A stretch of 64,000 nt of DNA from Streptomyces sp. NBC_00448 (GTDB taxonomy: Bacteria; Actinomycetota; Actinomycetes; Streptomycetales; Streptomycetaceae): the NCBI RefSeq assembly GCF_036014115.1, contig NZ_CP107913.1, forward strand, positions 6,627,501 through 6,691,500, written 5' to 3'. This document shows, piece by piece, positions 7,750 to 16,414 of the stretch. Numbering within the stretch: position 1 is the first letter of the stretch; each line of letters begins with the position of its first letter. The notes below the pieces were generated by a model that saw only the letters and a program-made list of their open reading frames with translations, was not told the origin of the DNA and did no database searches. The position numbers and the translations under genes are program-made.

Positions 7750-8877
7750 ATGTCGACGGAAGGTCTCTACACGCAGCCGCCCACCGAGTGGACCTGGCAG
7801 GTCCCGGCCCAGGGCGCCGCCCGCTTCTCGTGGGAGTACGACGACGGCCGCGACCGCCTGCTCGCCCTGTACCAGAAGGGCAAGGACAAGCAGTGGGACG
7901 CGGTGCGCCGGATCGACTGGGACCTGGAGGTCGATCCGTACGACCCGCTCGGCACGCCCGACGAGGCGATGACGCTGTACGGCACCCGGTACTGGGACGC
8001 GATGAGCGAGCGCGACCGCGGGCTGCTGCGGCAGCACTACACCTCCTGGCAGTTCAGCCAGTTCCTGCACGGCGAGCAGGGCGCGATGGTCTGCGCGGCG
8101 CGCATCGTGGAGTCGGTGCCCGACCTGGACGCGAAGTTCTACTCGGCCACCCAGACCATGGACGAGGCCCGGCACGCCGAGATCTACGGCCGGTTCCTGC
8201 ACGAGAAGGTCGGGATGCTCTACCCGATCAACGACAACCTCCAGGCGCTGCTGGGCGACACCCTGCGCGACTCCCGCTGGGACATGCCGTACCTCGGCAT
8301 GCAGGTGCTGATCGAGGGGCTGGCGCTGGCCGCGTTCGGGATGATCCGCGACACCACGGACAAGCCGCTGCCCAAGCAGATCCTCGCCTATGTGATGCAG
8401 GACGAGGCGCGGCACGTCGCGTTCGGCCGGATGGCGCTGCGGGACTACTACAAGCAGCTGTCCGACGCCGAACTGCGCGAGCGCGAGGAGTTCGTCATCG
8501 AGGGCTGCTACCTGATGCGGGACCGGCTGCGCGGCACCGAGGTGCTGGCGAACTTCGGCATCCCGCAGGCCGAGGCGGTCGAGATGACCGAGCAGTCGGA
8601 GTTCCTGCACCTGTTCCGGAAGCTGCTCTTCAGCCGGATCGTGCCGTGCGTGAAGGACATCGGGCTGTGGGGGCCGCGGCTCCAGAAGGCGTACGTGGAC
8701 CTGGGCGTCTTCGACCTGGGCGACTCCAACCTGGACCTGCTGATGAGTCAGGACGAGGAGATCGCCGAGCAACTGGACGCGGAGCGGTTCGCGGCCGAGG
8801 AGGCCGCCCGGGTCGCCGAGGTGACGGACGCCATCGCCCAGGGCGGTGAACCGGCCGGGGCCGCGCCCCGGACATAG
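7750..8877 (+). CDS. Ferritin-like di-iron protein, ribonucleotide-reductase R2/oxygenase fold
   Basis: 375 residues. A four-helix di-iron site is spelled out by Glu109 (HGEQGAM), DEARH at 138-142, Glu189 (LIEGLAL) and a second DEARH at 218-222. The family includes oxidases and N-oxygenases as well as uncharacterised ferritin-like proteins of actinomycetes. The last 60 residues are an acidic, low-complexity helix. ATG 7750 begins the conserved part; a longer in-frame start at 7459 overlaps the divergent gene and is rejected. Head-to-head placement with the AurF-like gene suggests the two di-iron proteins are co-expressed and may act on one substrate; this is inference. Confidence 0.85.
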   Translation: MSTEGLYTQPPTEWTWQVPAQGAARFSWEYDDGRDRLLALYQKGKDKQWDAVRRIDWDLEVDPYDPLGTPDEAMTLYGTRYWDAMSERDRGLLRQHYTSWQFSQFLHGEQGAMVCAARIVESVPDLDAKFYSATQTMDEARHAEIYGRFLHEKVGMLYPINDNLQALLGDTLRDSRWDMPYLGMQVLIEGLALAAFGMIRDTTDKPLPKQILAYVMQDEARHVAFGRMALRDYYKQLSDAELREREEFVIEGCYLMRDRLRGTEVLANFGIPQAEAVEMTEQSEFLHLFRKLLFSRIVPCVKDIGLWGPRLQKAYVDLGVFDLGDSNLDLLMSQDEEIAEQLDAERFAAEEAARVAEVTDAIAQGGEPAGAAPRT

Positions 8878-8922
8878 CGGCCCCCGTCATGATCACGGAC
8901 GCGCTAATCGTATGTTTATGTG

Positions 8923-10227
8923 ATGAATGCTGGTCCGAGATCATCGCGCCCCGGGCGCCGTGCCACCAGGCGCACCCCGCCCCACGTGCCGGGGGAGAGC
9001 CCGCAGCAGCACGGCGAGGACCGGACGCCGCCGCCCGGCGCCCGGTCCGACCGGCGCCGCACCGCCCGCCGGGCCCGGGCCCGGCGGCGCCGGAACGCGG
9101 CGCTCGGCCTCGCCGGGCTGCTGGCCGCCGTCACCGGCACGCTGTACCTGGTGCACGGAGCCGGTGGCGGGCAGGCCGCCGCGAGGTCCGGCACCGGGAG
9201 CGGTCCGTCCGGGGAGCCCGCCGCGGCCGGCCAGGGCACCTCCGTCGCACCCTCGGCGCGCGGCGGCGACCACACGGGTACCGGGACCGACGGCACCCTC
9301 ACCCTCGCCTTCGCCGGCGACGTCCACTTCACCGGCCGCACCGCCGGCCGGCTCACCGTCGACCCCGCGCTCGGCCCGATGTCCGCGCAACTGGCCGCCG
9401 CCGACTTCTCGATGGTCAACCTGGAGTCCGCGATCACCACCCGCGGCACCCCGCAGGCGAAGATCTACCACTTCCGCACCAGCCCCGCCGCCCTCACCGC
9501 GCTGCACGACTCCGGCGTCGACGCGGTCACCATGGCCAACAACCACGCCGTGGACTACGGCCCGCAGGGCCTGGCCGACTCCGTGGCCGCCAAGCACGCC
9601 TCACCGATCCCGGTGATCGGCATCGGCGCGAACCAGGCCGAGGCGTACCGCCCGTACACCGAGACCGTGCACGGCGTGCGGCTCGCGGTGCTGGCCGCCA
9701 GCCAGGTCTACGACATCACCAACTCCGACTTCCGGGCCGGTCCCGCCACCCCCGGCATCGCCTCCGCGCTGGACCGGCCGCGACTGCTGGCCGCCGTCCG
9801 CGCCGCGAAGGCGCACGCCGACGTGGTGGTGGTCTACCTGCACTGGGGCATCGAGGGCGAGAGCTGCCCGGTCGCCGACCAGAAGTCGATCGCCGCCGAC
9901 CTGTCCGCGGCCGGCGCCACCGCCGTGGTCGGCACCCACGCCCATGTGATGCTCGGCTCCGGCATGCTCGGCCCCACCTATGTCGCCTACGGCTTCGGCA
10001 ACTTCCTCTGGTACGGCTCCTCGCCCTACCCGCACTCCGACGACACCGGCGTGACCACGATCACCGTCACCCGCGCCGGCAAGGTCACCGGCGCCCGCTT
10101 CACCCCCGGGATCGTCGGCGGTGACGGGGTGCCGCAGCCGCAGACCGGTGCCGCGGCCGCCGGGATCACCGACCGCTACGGGCAGTTGCGGCGCTGCTCC
10201 GGCCTCACCGCCCCGCCCCGCGGGTAG
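8923..10227 (+). CDS. CapA-family (PGA_cap) metallophosphatase-fold membrane protein
   Basis: 434 residues. A strongly basic N-terminus (RRRTARRARARRRR) precedes one membrane anchor (about 58-78) and a low-complexity spacer. The CapA domain follows with FAGDVHF, VNLESAI, MANNHAVDYG, YLHWGIEGE, GTHAHV and AYGFGNFLWY. These match the metal- and ligand-binding loops of the calcineurin-like fold of CapA proteins, which take part in poly-gamma-glutamate or related envelope polymer export and remodelling. No CapB/CapC partner is adjacent. GTG 8920 is an equally possible start; neither has a good ribosome site, so the true start may be further in. It is followed at 183 bp by a polysaccharide deacetylase gene. 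Confidence 0.85.
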   Translation: MNAGPRSSRPGRRATRRTPPHVPGESPQQHGEDRTPPPGARSDRRRTARRARARRRRNAALGLAGLLAAVTGTLYLVHGAGGGQAAARSGTGSGPSGEPAAAGQGTSVAPSARGGDHTGTGTDGTLTLAFAGDVHFTGRTAGRLTVDPALGPMSAQLAAADFSMVNLESAITTRGTPQAKIYHFRTSPAALTALHDSGVDAVTMANNHAVDYGPQGLADSVAAKHASPIPVIGIGANQAEAYRPYTETVHGVRLAVLAASQVYDITNSDFRAGPATPGIASALDRPRLLAAVRAAKAHADVVVVYLHWGIEGESCPVADQKSIAADLSAAGATAVVGTHAHVMLGSGMLGPTYVAYGFGNFLWYGSSPYPHSDDTGVTTITVTRAGKVTGARFTPGIVGGDGVPQPQTGAAAAGITDRYGQLRRCSGLTAPPRG

Positions 10228-10410
10228 TGCGAGGTCACCGTCCCGGCGGCATCCGGTCCGTGGGCATTGGTCCGGGTTCTGTAACGGTGCCGGTGCCGCC
10301 GCTCGGGCGCGGAACCGTACGGTGGGTGACGGCATCTATCCGATCGCGGACCGGGAGGCGACCCGGTCGCGCCAAGGAGCCGAGCGAGACGGAAAGCGGG
10401 CGGGGTACAC

Positions 10411-11430
10411 ATGACGGCACGGGGACGGATACCGGAGCAGCCGCCGTACGAACCGGGCGGGAACGGGGCGGGCGGCTCCGACGGGAACAGCGGCCCCTAC
10501 GGGAACGACGGCGGCTGGAACGGCGGGCCCGAGTGGAACGGCGGCCCCGGCTGGAACAGTGGGCCGCCGCAGCGCTCGCGGGCGAAGTCCGCCCCGCAGG
10601 TGGTCGCGATCGCGCTGGCCGTCGCCGTCGTGGTGCTCGCCGCCGTCGTCACCGCGATCGTCGCGCCCGGTTCCGGCAAGCACTCCTCCGCCGCCGACGA
10701 CCCGAAGGCGCCGCAGAACTCCGCGCATTCCGGCTCCACCGGCAGCGCGGGCACCGGCAAGACCGGTGGCGGCTCCGGCGGCAAGGGCGGCCACTCGACG
10801 GCTCCCGGCCACCAGTACCCGCTCGTGCCCGACTCGATCGTGCACGCCGCCGAGACCCCCGGCAAAGCCGTCAACATCACCATCGACGACGGGCCCGACC
10901 CGTTCTGGACGCCGAAGGTGCTGGCCGTGCTGAAGAAGCACCACGTGCACGCCACCTTCTGCATGATCGGCCCGCAGGCCCGTGACAACCCCGCCACGGT
11001 CCGCGAGGTCGTCGCCGCCGGCCACCGGCTGTGCGATCACACCGTCCACCACGACGAGGGCATGGACAAGAAGCCGGTCGCCTACCAGGAGTCGGAGATC
11101 CTGGACGCGCTGAACATGATCGAGCAGGCGTCCGGCGGCGCCCGGGTGTACTACTACCGCGCCCCCGGCGGCGCCTTCACCCCGGCCAGCCGCGCCTTCG
11201 CCGCCCAGCACGGCCTGCGCCCGCTCGGCTGGAACATCGACACCAAGGACTACGAACGCAAGGGCGTCGGCGCCATCGTCGGCACCGTCAAGTACGAGAT
11301 CGGCAACGGCCCGACCATCCTCTTCCACGACGGTGGCGGCGACCGCTCGCAGACCGTGGCCGCGCTCGACCAGACCCTGACCTGGCTGCAGAGCCAGGGC
11401 TACGCGTTCAGCTTCCCGCAGGTGAACTGA
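10411..11430 (+). CDS. Membrane-anchored polysaccharide deacetylase (NodB homology, CE4)
   Basis: 339 residues. A Gly/Asn-rich cytoplasmic start and one membrane helix (about 61-85) lead to a CE4 catalytic domain (152-335). Active-site motifs are complete: TIDDGPD (Asp159 base, Asp160 metal), HTVHH with metal ligands His210 and His214, RAPGG (250-254) and LFHDGGGD with His306. It removes N-acetyl groups from peptidoglycan or another amino-sugar polymer outside the membrane. A GGAAC box at 10311 about 95 bp upstream could be an envelope-stress (SigE-type) -35 element, but the -10 is unconvincing. Its 3' end overlaps the convergent PBP gene by 23 bp. Confidence 0.93.
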   Translation: MTARGRIPEQPPYEPGGNGAGGSDGNSGPYGNDGGWNGGPEWNGGPGWNSGPPQRSRAKSAPQVVAIALAVAVVVLAAVVTAIVAPGSGKHSSAADDPKAPQNSAHSGSTGSAGTGKTGGGSGGKGGHSTAPGHQYPLVPDSIVHAAETPGKAVNITIDDGPDPFWTPKVLAVLKKHHVHATFCMIGPQARDNPATVREVVAAGHRLCDHTVHHDEGMDKKPVAYQESEILDALNMIEQASGGARVYYYRAPGGAFTPASRAFAAQHGLRPLGWNIDTKDYERKGVGAIVGTVKYEIGNGPTILFHDGGGDRSQTVAALDQTLTWLQSQGYAFSFPQVN

Positions 11431-12898
11431 CCCCCGCCGCAGGCTCCTTGAGCACCGCCTCCATCACCGCGCGGGCGATCGGCGCCGCGTTGCCGCCGCC
11501 GGAGATGTCCGCCCGCACCGCGTCCGCGTCCTCCACCACCACCGCGACCGCCACCGCCGCCCGGCTGCTGCCGGGCGGTTTGGCGTAGGACAGGAACCAG
11601 GCGTACGGCGTACCGGCGTTGGCCAGGCCGTGCTGCGCGGTGCCGGTCTTCCCGCCGACCACCGCCCCCGGGATCGCCGCGTTGGTCCCGGTGCCGTCGG
11701 TGACCACCGCCTCCATCAACTGCTGCAGCGCCGCCGCCGTCCGCGTGCCGACCGCCTGGTGCAGGGTGTGCGGCCGGGTCTCGGACACGGTGGTCCCGGC
11801 GTGGTTGGTGACCCGGTCCACCAGGTAGGGCGCCATCAGCCGCCCGCCGTCGCCGACCGCGGCCGCCACCATGGCCATCTGGAGCGGCGTGGCGGTGGTG
11901 TCGTACTGCCCGATCGAGGAGAGCGCCACCTGGTCCGGGCTCATCGTGGTGTCCACGTTGCTCTTCGCGACGCTCGGCGGGATGCGCAACTCGTTGTCGT
12001 TGAAGCCGAACAGCTCCGCCTGCGCCACCACGTCCTGAGGGCCCAGGTCCGCGCCGAGCTTCGCGAACACCGTGTTGCACGAGTAGCGGAAGGCGTCGTA
12101 CACGCTGGCGTCGCGGCAGCCCGGGCCCTCGTTGGTCAGCGCGACGTCCGTGCCCGGCAGCCGGTACGGGTCGGGCGAGTCGGTCGGCGCGCGCAGGTCG
12201 GTGACCTCGCCGCCGGCCAGCGCGGCCGCCGCCGTGACCACCTTGAACGTCGAACCGGGCGGGTAGGTCTGCCGGATCGCGCGGTCCAGCATCGGCTGTT
12301 CGGGGTCGGCGTTGAACCGCTTCCAGGCCGCCGTCACCGAAGGGCCCGCACCCGACAGCAGACCCGGGTCGTAGGACGGCGAGGAGACCAGCGCGAGGAT
12401 GCGCCCGGTGGCCGGGTCGAGTGCGGCCACCGCGCCCCTGCGCCCGGCCAGCCCGTCGTACGCGGCCTGCTGCGCGGCCGGGTCGATCGTGGTGTGCACG
12501 TCGCCGCCGCGCTGCCGGGCGCGGGTGATCTCCCGCCACAGCGGCTGCTCGTGCAGCGCGGGGGAGGTGCCGTCCAGCAGGCCGTTCTCGGTGCCCTCCA
12601 GCAGGGTGGCGCCGTAGGTCTGCGACGCGAAGCCGGTGACCGGCGCGTACAGCGGGCCGTCGGCGTAGGTGCGGACGTACCTCAACTGGCCGCTGGTGGG
12701 CCGCGATCCGGTGACCGTGCGGGTGCCGGCGAGGATGTCGCCGCGCGGCCGGGCGTACAGCGCGATGTCGGCGCGCCGGTTGGCGGGGTTCGCGGCGTGG
12801 CCGCCGGCCTCGACGAGCTGCACCCGGGTGGCATTGGCGAGCAGCGCGAGCAGCAGCAGGAAGCAGAAGGCGGCGGCGTGCCGCACGCAGCGGTTCAC
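11408..12898 (-). CDS. Class B penicillin-binding protein (PBP2/PbpA type)
   Basis: 496 residues. One N-terminal membrane anchor (about 8-24) is followed by a dimerisation domain and a transpeptidase domain. All three active-site motifs are present: STFK (Ser216, Lys219), SCN (273-275) and KTG (417-419). It cross-links peptidoglycan together with a SEDS glycosyltransferase. The GTG at 12898 overlaps the TGA of the FtsW/RodA gene (12895-12897) as GTGA, so translation is coupled and the two proteins probably form one synthase. No FHA, PknA/B or phosphatase genes flank the pair, so it is likely a second, development-related set and not the main elongation set. The last 23 bp overlap the convergent deacetylase gene. 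Confidence 0.93.
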   Translation of the reverse strand: MNRCVRHAAAFCFLLLLALLANATRVQLVEAGGHAANPANRRADIALYARPRGDILAGTRTVTGSRPTSGQLRYVRTYADGPLYAPVTGFASQTYGATLLEGTENGLLDGTSPALHEQPLWREITRARQRGGDVHTTIDPAAQQAAYDGLAGRRGAVAALDPATGRILALVSSPSYDPGLLSGAGPSVTAAWKRFNADPEQPMLDRAIRQTYPPGSTFKVVTAAAALAGGEVTDLRAPTDSPDPYRLPGTDVALTNEGPGCRDASVYDAFRYSCNTVFAKLGADLGPQDVVAQAELFGFNDNELRIPPSVAKSNVDTTMSPDQVALSSIGQYDTTATPLQMAMVAAAVGDGGRLMAPYLVDRVTNHAGTTVSETRPHTLHQAVGTRTAAALQQLMEAVVTDGTGTNAAIPGAVVGGKTGTAQHGLANAGTPYAWFLSYAKPPGSSRAAVAVAVVVEDADAVRADISGGGNAAPIARAVMEAVLKEPAAGVSSPAGS

Positions 12899-14409
12899 GC
12901 CGTGCTCCCCGAACTCCCCGTGCTTCCCGGGCTTTCCGTGCTTTCCGGGTGCCTCGGCTTCGCGGGCGGCGGGGTGTCGGGGCCGGCCGTTCCGGCCGGC
13001 GCGGGCTGTTCGGGCTCCGGGCGGCGGGCCCGGTCGCTGATCCGTACCAGCAGCGCCACGATCAGCCAGTTGGCCACCACCGACGAGCCGCCCTGCGCCA
13101 GGAACGGCATCGCCATGCCGGTCAGCGGGATCAGGTCCATCACCCCGCCGGTGACCACGAACACCTGGAGCGCCAGGATCGACGCCAGGCCCGCCGCCAG
13201 CAGCCGCCCGAACGGGTCGCGGGTGGCCAGCGCCGCCGCGAACCCCCGGGCCACCAGCAGCGCGTACAGCCCCAGCAGCGCGCACAGCCCGGCGAGCCCC
13301 AACTCCTCGCCCGCCGTGGCCAGCACGAAGTCCGACTTCGCGGCGAACCCGACCAGGTACGACGAGCCCTGGCCGAGCCCGGTGCCCAGTGCCCCGCCGT
13401 TGCCGAAGGCGAACAGCGACTGGGCGAGCTGGCTCGGCCCCTGCCCGGCGGCGATCGACGCGAACGGGTGCAGCCAGTCCTGCACCCGCGCGTGCACGTG
13501 CGGTTCGGTCTCGCCCACGGCGGCCGCGCCGGCCGCCGCCAGCAGCAGCCCCACCGCCGTCCAGCCGGTCCGTCCGGTCGCCACGTACAGCATCACCACG
13601 AACAGGCCGAAGAAGAGCAGCGAGGTGCCCAGGTCGCGCTCCAGCACCAGGACGCCCACGCTCGCCAGCCACACCGCGATCACCGGCCCCAGCACCCGCC
13701 CGGTCGGCAACTGCAGCCGCCGCAGCCCCTTCAGCCGGCCCGCGACCGGCAACGGGCGCCCGGCGTACGCCAGCGCCGCGCGGTTCGCCGCCAGGTAGCC
13801 CGCGAAGAAGATCGCCAGCAGCACCTTCGCGAACTCGCCCGGCTGGATGGAGAACCCGGCCGCCCTGATCCAGATCCGCGCCCCGTTCACCGCGGGGAAG
13901 GCGATCGGCATGACCAGCAGCGCCAGGGCCGCGGTCACGCTCACATACGTGTACCTCGCCAGCACCCGGTGGTCGCGCAGCGCCAGCACCGCGACCGCGA
14001 ACAGGCCCACCCCCAGCGAGGACCACACCAGTTGGGCCGGCGCCGCCCGCGGGCCGAGCACCGGCTCCAGGTCCAGCCGGTAGACCAGCACCAGGCCCAG
14101 GCCGTTGAGGAGCACCGCGATCGGCAGCAGCAGCGGATCGGCGTACCGGGCCCGCGCCCGCACCGCCACATGGGCCAGCAGCGCGAGCCCGCCCAGCCCG
14201 CCGCCGTACGCCAGCGCGTCCTTGGGCACCGCGCCGCTGCGGGCCAGTCCCACCTCCGCGTAGCCGTAGACCGAGATGCCCACCGCCGCGACCAGCAGGC
14301 ACAGCTCCACCCCGCGGCGGGCGGCCGGGCGCGGCCGCGCGGCGCCGTGCGGGGGCACCGGGCGCGGCGGCCCGGGCGGGGGAGGAGCGGTCGCCGACGT
14401 TGCGCTCAT
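12895..14409 (-). CDS. FtsW/RodA/SpoVE-family SEDS peptidoglycan polymerase
   Basis: 504 residues with about ten membrane helices between residues 30 and 450 and a proline/serine-rich cytoplasmic tail. Family landmarks include FSIQPGEFAKVLLAIF, ERDLGTSLLFF, SDFVLATAGEELGLAG and the C-terminal TGMAMPFLAQGGSS. SEDS proteins polymerise lipid II glycan strands and pair with a class B PBP, here the overlapping downstream gene. ATG 14409 starts a soluble Pro-rich leader. The divergent pentapeptide-repeat gene begins 176 bp away. A long open frame through this region in the PBP's phase is only a high-GC artefact. Confidence 0.93.
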   Translation of the reverse strand: MSATSATAPPPPGPPRPVPPHGAARPRPAARRGVELCLLVAAVGISVYGYAEVGLARSGAVPKDALAYGGGLGGLALLAHVAVRARARYADPLLLPIAVLLNGLGLVLVYRLDLEPVLGPRAAPAQLVWSSLGVGLFAVAVLALRDHRVLARYTYVSVTAALALLVMPIAFPAVNGARIWIRAAGFSIQPGEFAKVLLAIFFAGYLAANRAALAYAGRPLPVAGRLKGLRRLQLPTGRVLGPVIAVWLASVGVLVLERDLGTSLLFFGLFVVMLYVATGRTGWTAVGLLLAAAGAAAVGETEPHVHARVQDWLHPFASIAAGQGPSQLAQSLFAFGNGGALGTGLGQGSSYLVGFAAKSDFVLATAGEELGLAGLCALLGLYALLVARGFAAALATRDPFGRLLAAGLASILALQVFVVTGGVMDLIPLTGMAMPFLAQGGSSVVANWLIVALLVRISDRARRPEPEQPAPAGTAGPDTPPPAKPRHPESTESPGSTGSSGSTA

Positions 14410-14585
14410 GGGCCGTCACGCTAGCAACCGGCGACCGCTATGTCCGTTAAGTCGGATGCCGCGCCCCGTGCCGCGCCCGCCCGGCGCCTGCCGCCTGACC
14501 CGCCCGGCGCCCGCCTGCCGCCGGCCCCCACGTCCGCCCGGCTCTCACCCTCCCGCTGTCGGTGCCCGGCCCTAGGGTGGCCGCC

Positions 14586-15260
14586 ATGACCCCCGCAGAC
14601 GCCCCCGACGCACCCGACGACCTCGCCGACCTGCCCTACGCCGAGCTGCTGCGCCCGCACACCGGTCCGCTGGAGGTCGAGGGCGACTACGACACCGTGC
14701 ACTTCGACCGGATCGACTTCCCCGCCCGCAGCCGCGCCACCGGGTCCCGTTTCCTGGAATCGGCCGTCACCGACTGCTCCTTCGCCGAGACCGACCTGCG
14801 CGGCGCCCGGATGAACGACCTGTGGGCGTCCGGCAGCCGGCTCACCGGTGTCTCGCTCGCCGAGAGCAACTGGCTGGACTCCGCGCTGATCGGCTGCTCG
14901 CTGGCGGGGGTCGAGGCGTTCGGCTCGGTGCTGCGCCGGGTGGTCTTCCGCCGCTGCAAGCTCGATTCGGTGAACCTGCGCGCGGCCCGGCTGCACGACG
15001 TGGTCTTCGAGGACTGCGTGCTGCGCGACGTCGATCTCGGCGAGGCCCGGCTGGACGGGGTGGCCTTCCCCGGCAGCCGGTTGGAGCAGGCCCGCTTCGG
15101 CCGTGCCGAGCTGAAGCGGACCGACCTGCGCGGCGCCGTCGGCATCGACCTCGCCGACGGGTACGAGAGCCTGCGCGGCGCGGTGATCAGTTCGGGGCAA
15201 CTGCTGGACCTCGCACCCGCCCTGGCGCAGACTCTCGGCATCACCGTGAAGGACCGCTGA
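14586..15260 (+). CDS. Pentapeptide-repeat protein
   Basis: 224 residues. From about residue 50 to 185 the sequence follows the A(D/N)LxX pentapeptide rhythm, for example FAETDLRGARMNDL, LAGVEAFGSVLRRVVF, VNLRAARLHDVVF, VDLGEARLDGVAF and AELKRTDLRGA. This builds a right-handed quadrilateral beta-helix. Such proteins can mimic DNA (Qnr/MfpA type gyrase protection) or act as scaffolds; there is no feature here that selects one role. The ATG at 14586 is used; a GTG at 14562 would add 8 residues. It is divergent from the FtsW-like gene. Confidence 0.88.
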   Translation: MTPADAPDAPDDLADLPYAELLRPHTGPLEVEGDYDTVHFDRIDFPARSRATGSRFLESAVTDCSFAETDLRGARMNDLWASGSRLTGVSLAESNWLDSALIGCSLAGVEAFGSVLRRVVFRRCKLDSVNLRAARLHDVVFEDCVLRDVDLGEARLDGVAFPGSRLEQARFGRAELKRTDLRGAVGIDLADGYESLRGAVISSGQLLDLAPALAQTLGITVKDR

Positions 15261-15436
15261 CCGGCCGCAACAGGCGTCCCGGAACACGTGTTCCGCCACC
15301 CCTGGTGACTGCCTTGACAGGTGCTCTGTTGCGCGATCGCGCCATTGCGGATTCCGGCCGGTCGGCGGGCATTGTCCGGATCACCCGCTTCCTGGTTCGC
15401 TCTTCTTACCGCCCCCGGCGAGAAGGGAACGACTCA

Positions 15437-15901
15437 GTGCAGGAGATCGAGTTCCGGAGCGCACACCATCTGTGTGTCGAGACGGACCCGGCGCTGTGCG
15501 TGCCCTGCCAGGAGCGGCTGGATCGGCAACTCGCCTTGCTTCCCCGGGTATACGGCGAGTTGGAGGTCGCGCTCGTACCGGCGCCGGACTCCGGCGACCG
15601 AGAGACCGGCACTGCCCGGCCCGGCATCCCCCTGAACGGGCCGGCTGTCGAGGCGCGCGCCGCTGTACGAGGCACTCTCGCCTCCTGGGCCGATCTGATT
15701 GTCGAGGGCCGGACCGTTCGCCTCCCCCTGCGGACGGTACCGGCCCTCGCCGCATTCCTGCGCCGGCATCTGGGTTGGCTGGCCGTACACCCGGCCGCCG
15801 ACGACGCCGCCACGGACATCGACGCGGTACTCCGCGAAGCCCTGCGGATACTGCGCTTCCCCAGCTTCCCCGCCGTGCCCACCGGCATCGGCGCCTGCTG
15901 A
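15437..15901 (+). CDS. Streptomycete conserved hypothetical protein with N-terminal CxxC-like zinc knuckle
   Basis: 154 residues. The N-terminus shows HHLCVETDPALCVPCQERLDR (Cys residues near 14, 22 and 25, quoted short) followed by LALLPRVYGELE, then RAAVRGTLASWADLI and LGWLAVHPAADD. This combination recurs in actinomycete proteins of unknown role that often sit near phage-like or regulatory genes; they probably bind zinc. The GTG at 15437 has AGAAGGG 10 bases upstream and starts the conserved block. Transcription ends at the hairpin 15967-16004. TTGACA at 15314-15319 may be its -35 box. Confidence 0.65.
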   Translation: MQEIEFRSAHHLCVETDPALCVPCQERLDRQLALLPRVYGELEVALVPAPDSGDRETGTARPGIPLNGPAVEARAAVRGTLASWADLIVEGRTVRLPLRTVPALAAFLRRHLGWLAVHPAADDAATDIDAVLREALRILRFPSFPAVPTGIGAC

Positions 15902-15966
15902 AACCCCAGCCCGAGACTTCCTGCGGAGCCGTCCCCCCATCACCGCGGCCCCCCACACGCAGGAAG

Positions 15967-16004
15967 CGCTGTACGGCCCGTGAACCATCTCGGGCCGTAC
16001 AGCG
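15967..16004. terminator. Bidirectional hairpin terminator
   Basis: CGCTGTACGGCCCG (15967-15980) pairs perfectly with 15991-16004, a 14-bp stem with a 10-nt loop. It lies between the convergent genes ending at 15901 and 16031, so it can stop transcription from both sides. Confidence 0.8.
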
Positions 16005-16030
16005 CGGGGGCTGCGTGAACGGTCGGCGCT

Positions 16031-16267
16031 CTAGGACGGCGGGAACCAGATGGTGGGAGAGAACACCTGCTGGTTGGTGCCGCTGTCGGAGTCGCTCGAC
16101 GTGAGGGTCGCGGACTGTACCGCGGCGGTGTGCGGGGTGCTGACGGCTGGCGGAGCCACGGGGGGAGCATCGGCGGCGACGGCGACACCCGTGCTGCCGA
16201 TGGAGCCGAGTGCGAGCGCCAATGCAGCGACGGCGGGCGCGTGGGCCCTGAGCCATTTACGCGACAT
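16031..16267 (-). CDS. Short secreted peptide of unknown function
   Basis: 78 residues. A good Sec signal peptide (RKWLRAHA, hydrophobic AVAALALALGSIG, cleavage near AVA-A at 31-32) leaves a mature peptide of about 46 residues. The mature part is Pro/Ser/Thr-rich and ends QQVFSPTIWFPPS. It has no cysteines and no known toxin or lanthipeptide feature. AAGGA is spaced 6 bases before ATG 16267. It lies 147 bp downstream of a TrmB/LuxR-type regulator gene on the same strand. A signalling or morphogen role is possible but rests only on size, secretion and context. Confidence 0.75.
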   Translation of the reverse strand: MSRKWLRAHAPAVAALALALGSIGSTGVAVAADAPPVAPPAVSTPHTAAVQSATLTSSDSDSGTNQQVFSPTIWFPPS

Positions 16268-16414
16268 CGGATTCCTTAGCAGTCAAGGCCGGGGGCAGCC
16301 TGAAGTGGTTCCTGAGCTCAAATGTGCATGAGCCTGCTCCAGGATGCCAATGCCGACAAGTGGAGCGCCATCTTCCGATGGTGCGAAAGTACGCCATGGC
16401 GCGAATGCGCACAT

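Noticed and set aside
5587..10227. Biosynthetic gene cluster suggested by the AurF-like and ferritin-like genes
   Set aside because: No core synthase, adenylation, prenyl or tailoring genes surround them; neighbours are envelope proteins.
10311..10345. SigE-type promoter for the polysaccharide deacetylase
   Set aside because: A GGAAC box exists, but the distance to a plausible -10 is too long to claim it as a feature.
11408..14419. A continuous 1003-codon open frame reading as one giant protein through the SEDS and PBP region
   Set aside because: Only its second half has PBP motifs; the first half is the wrong phase of the FtsW/RodA gene, which encodes a complete ten-helix protein in its own frame.
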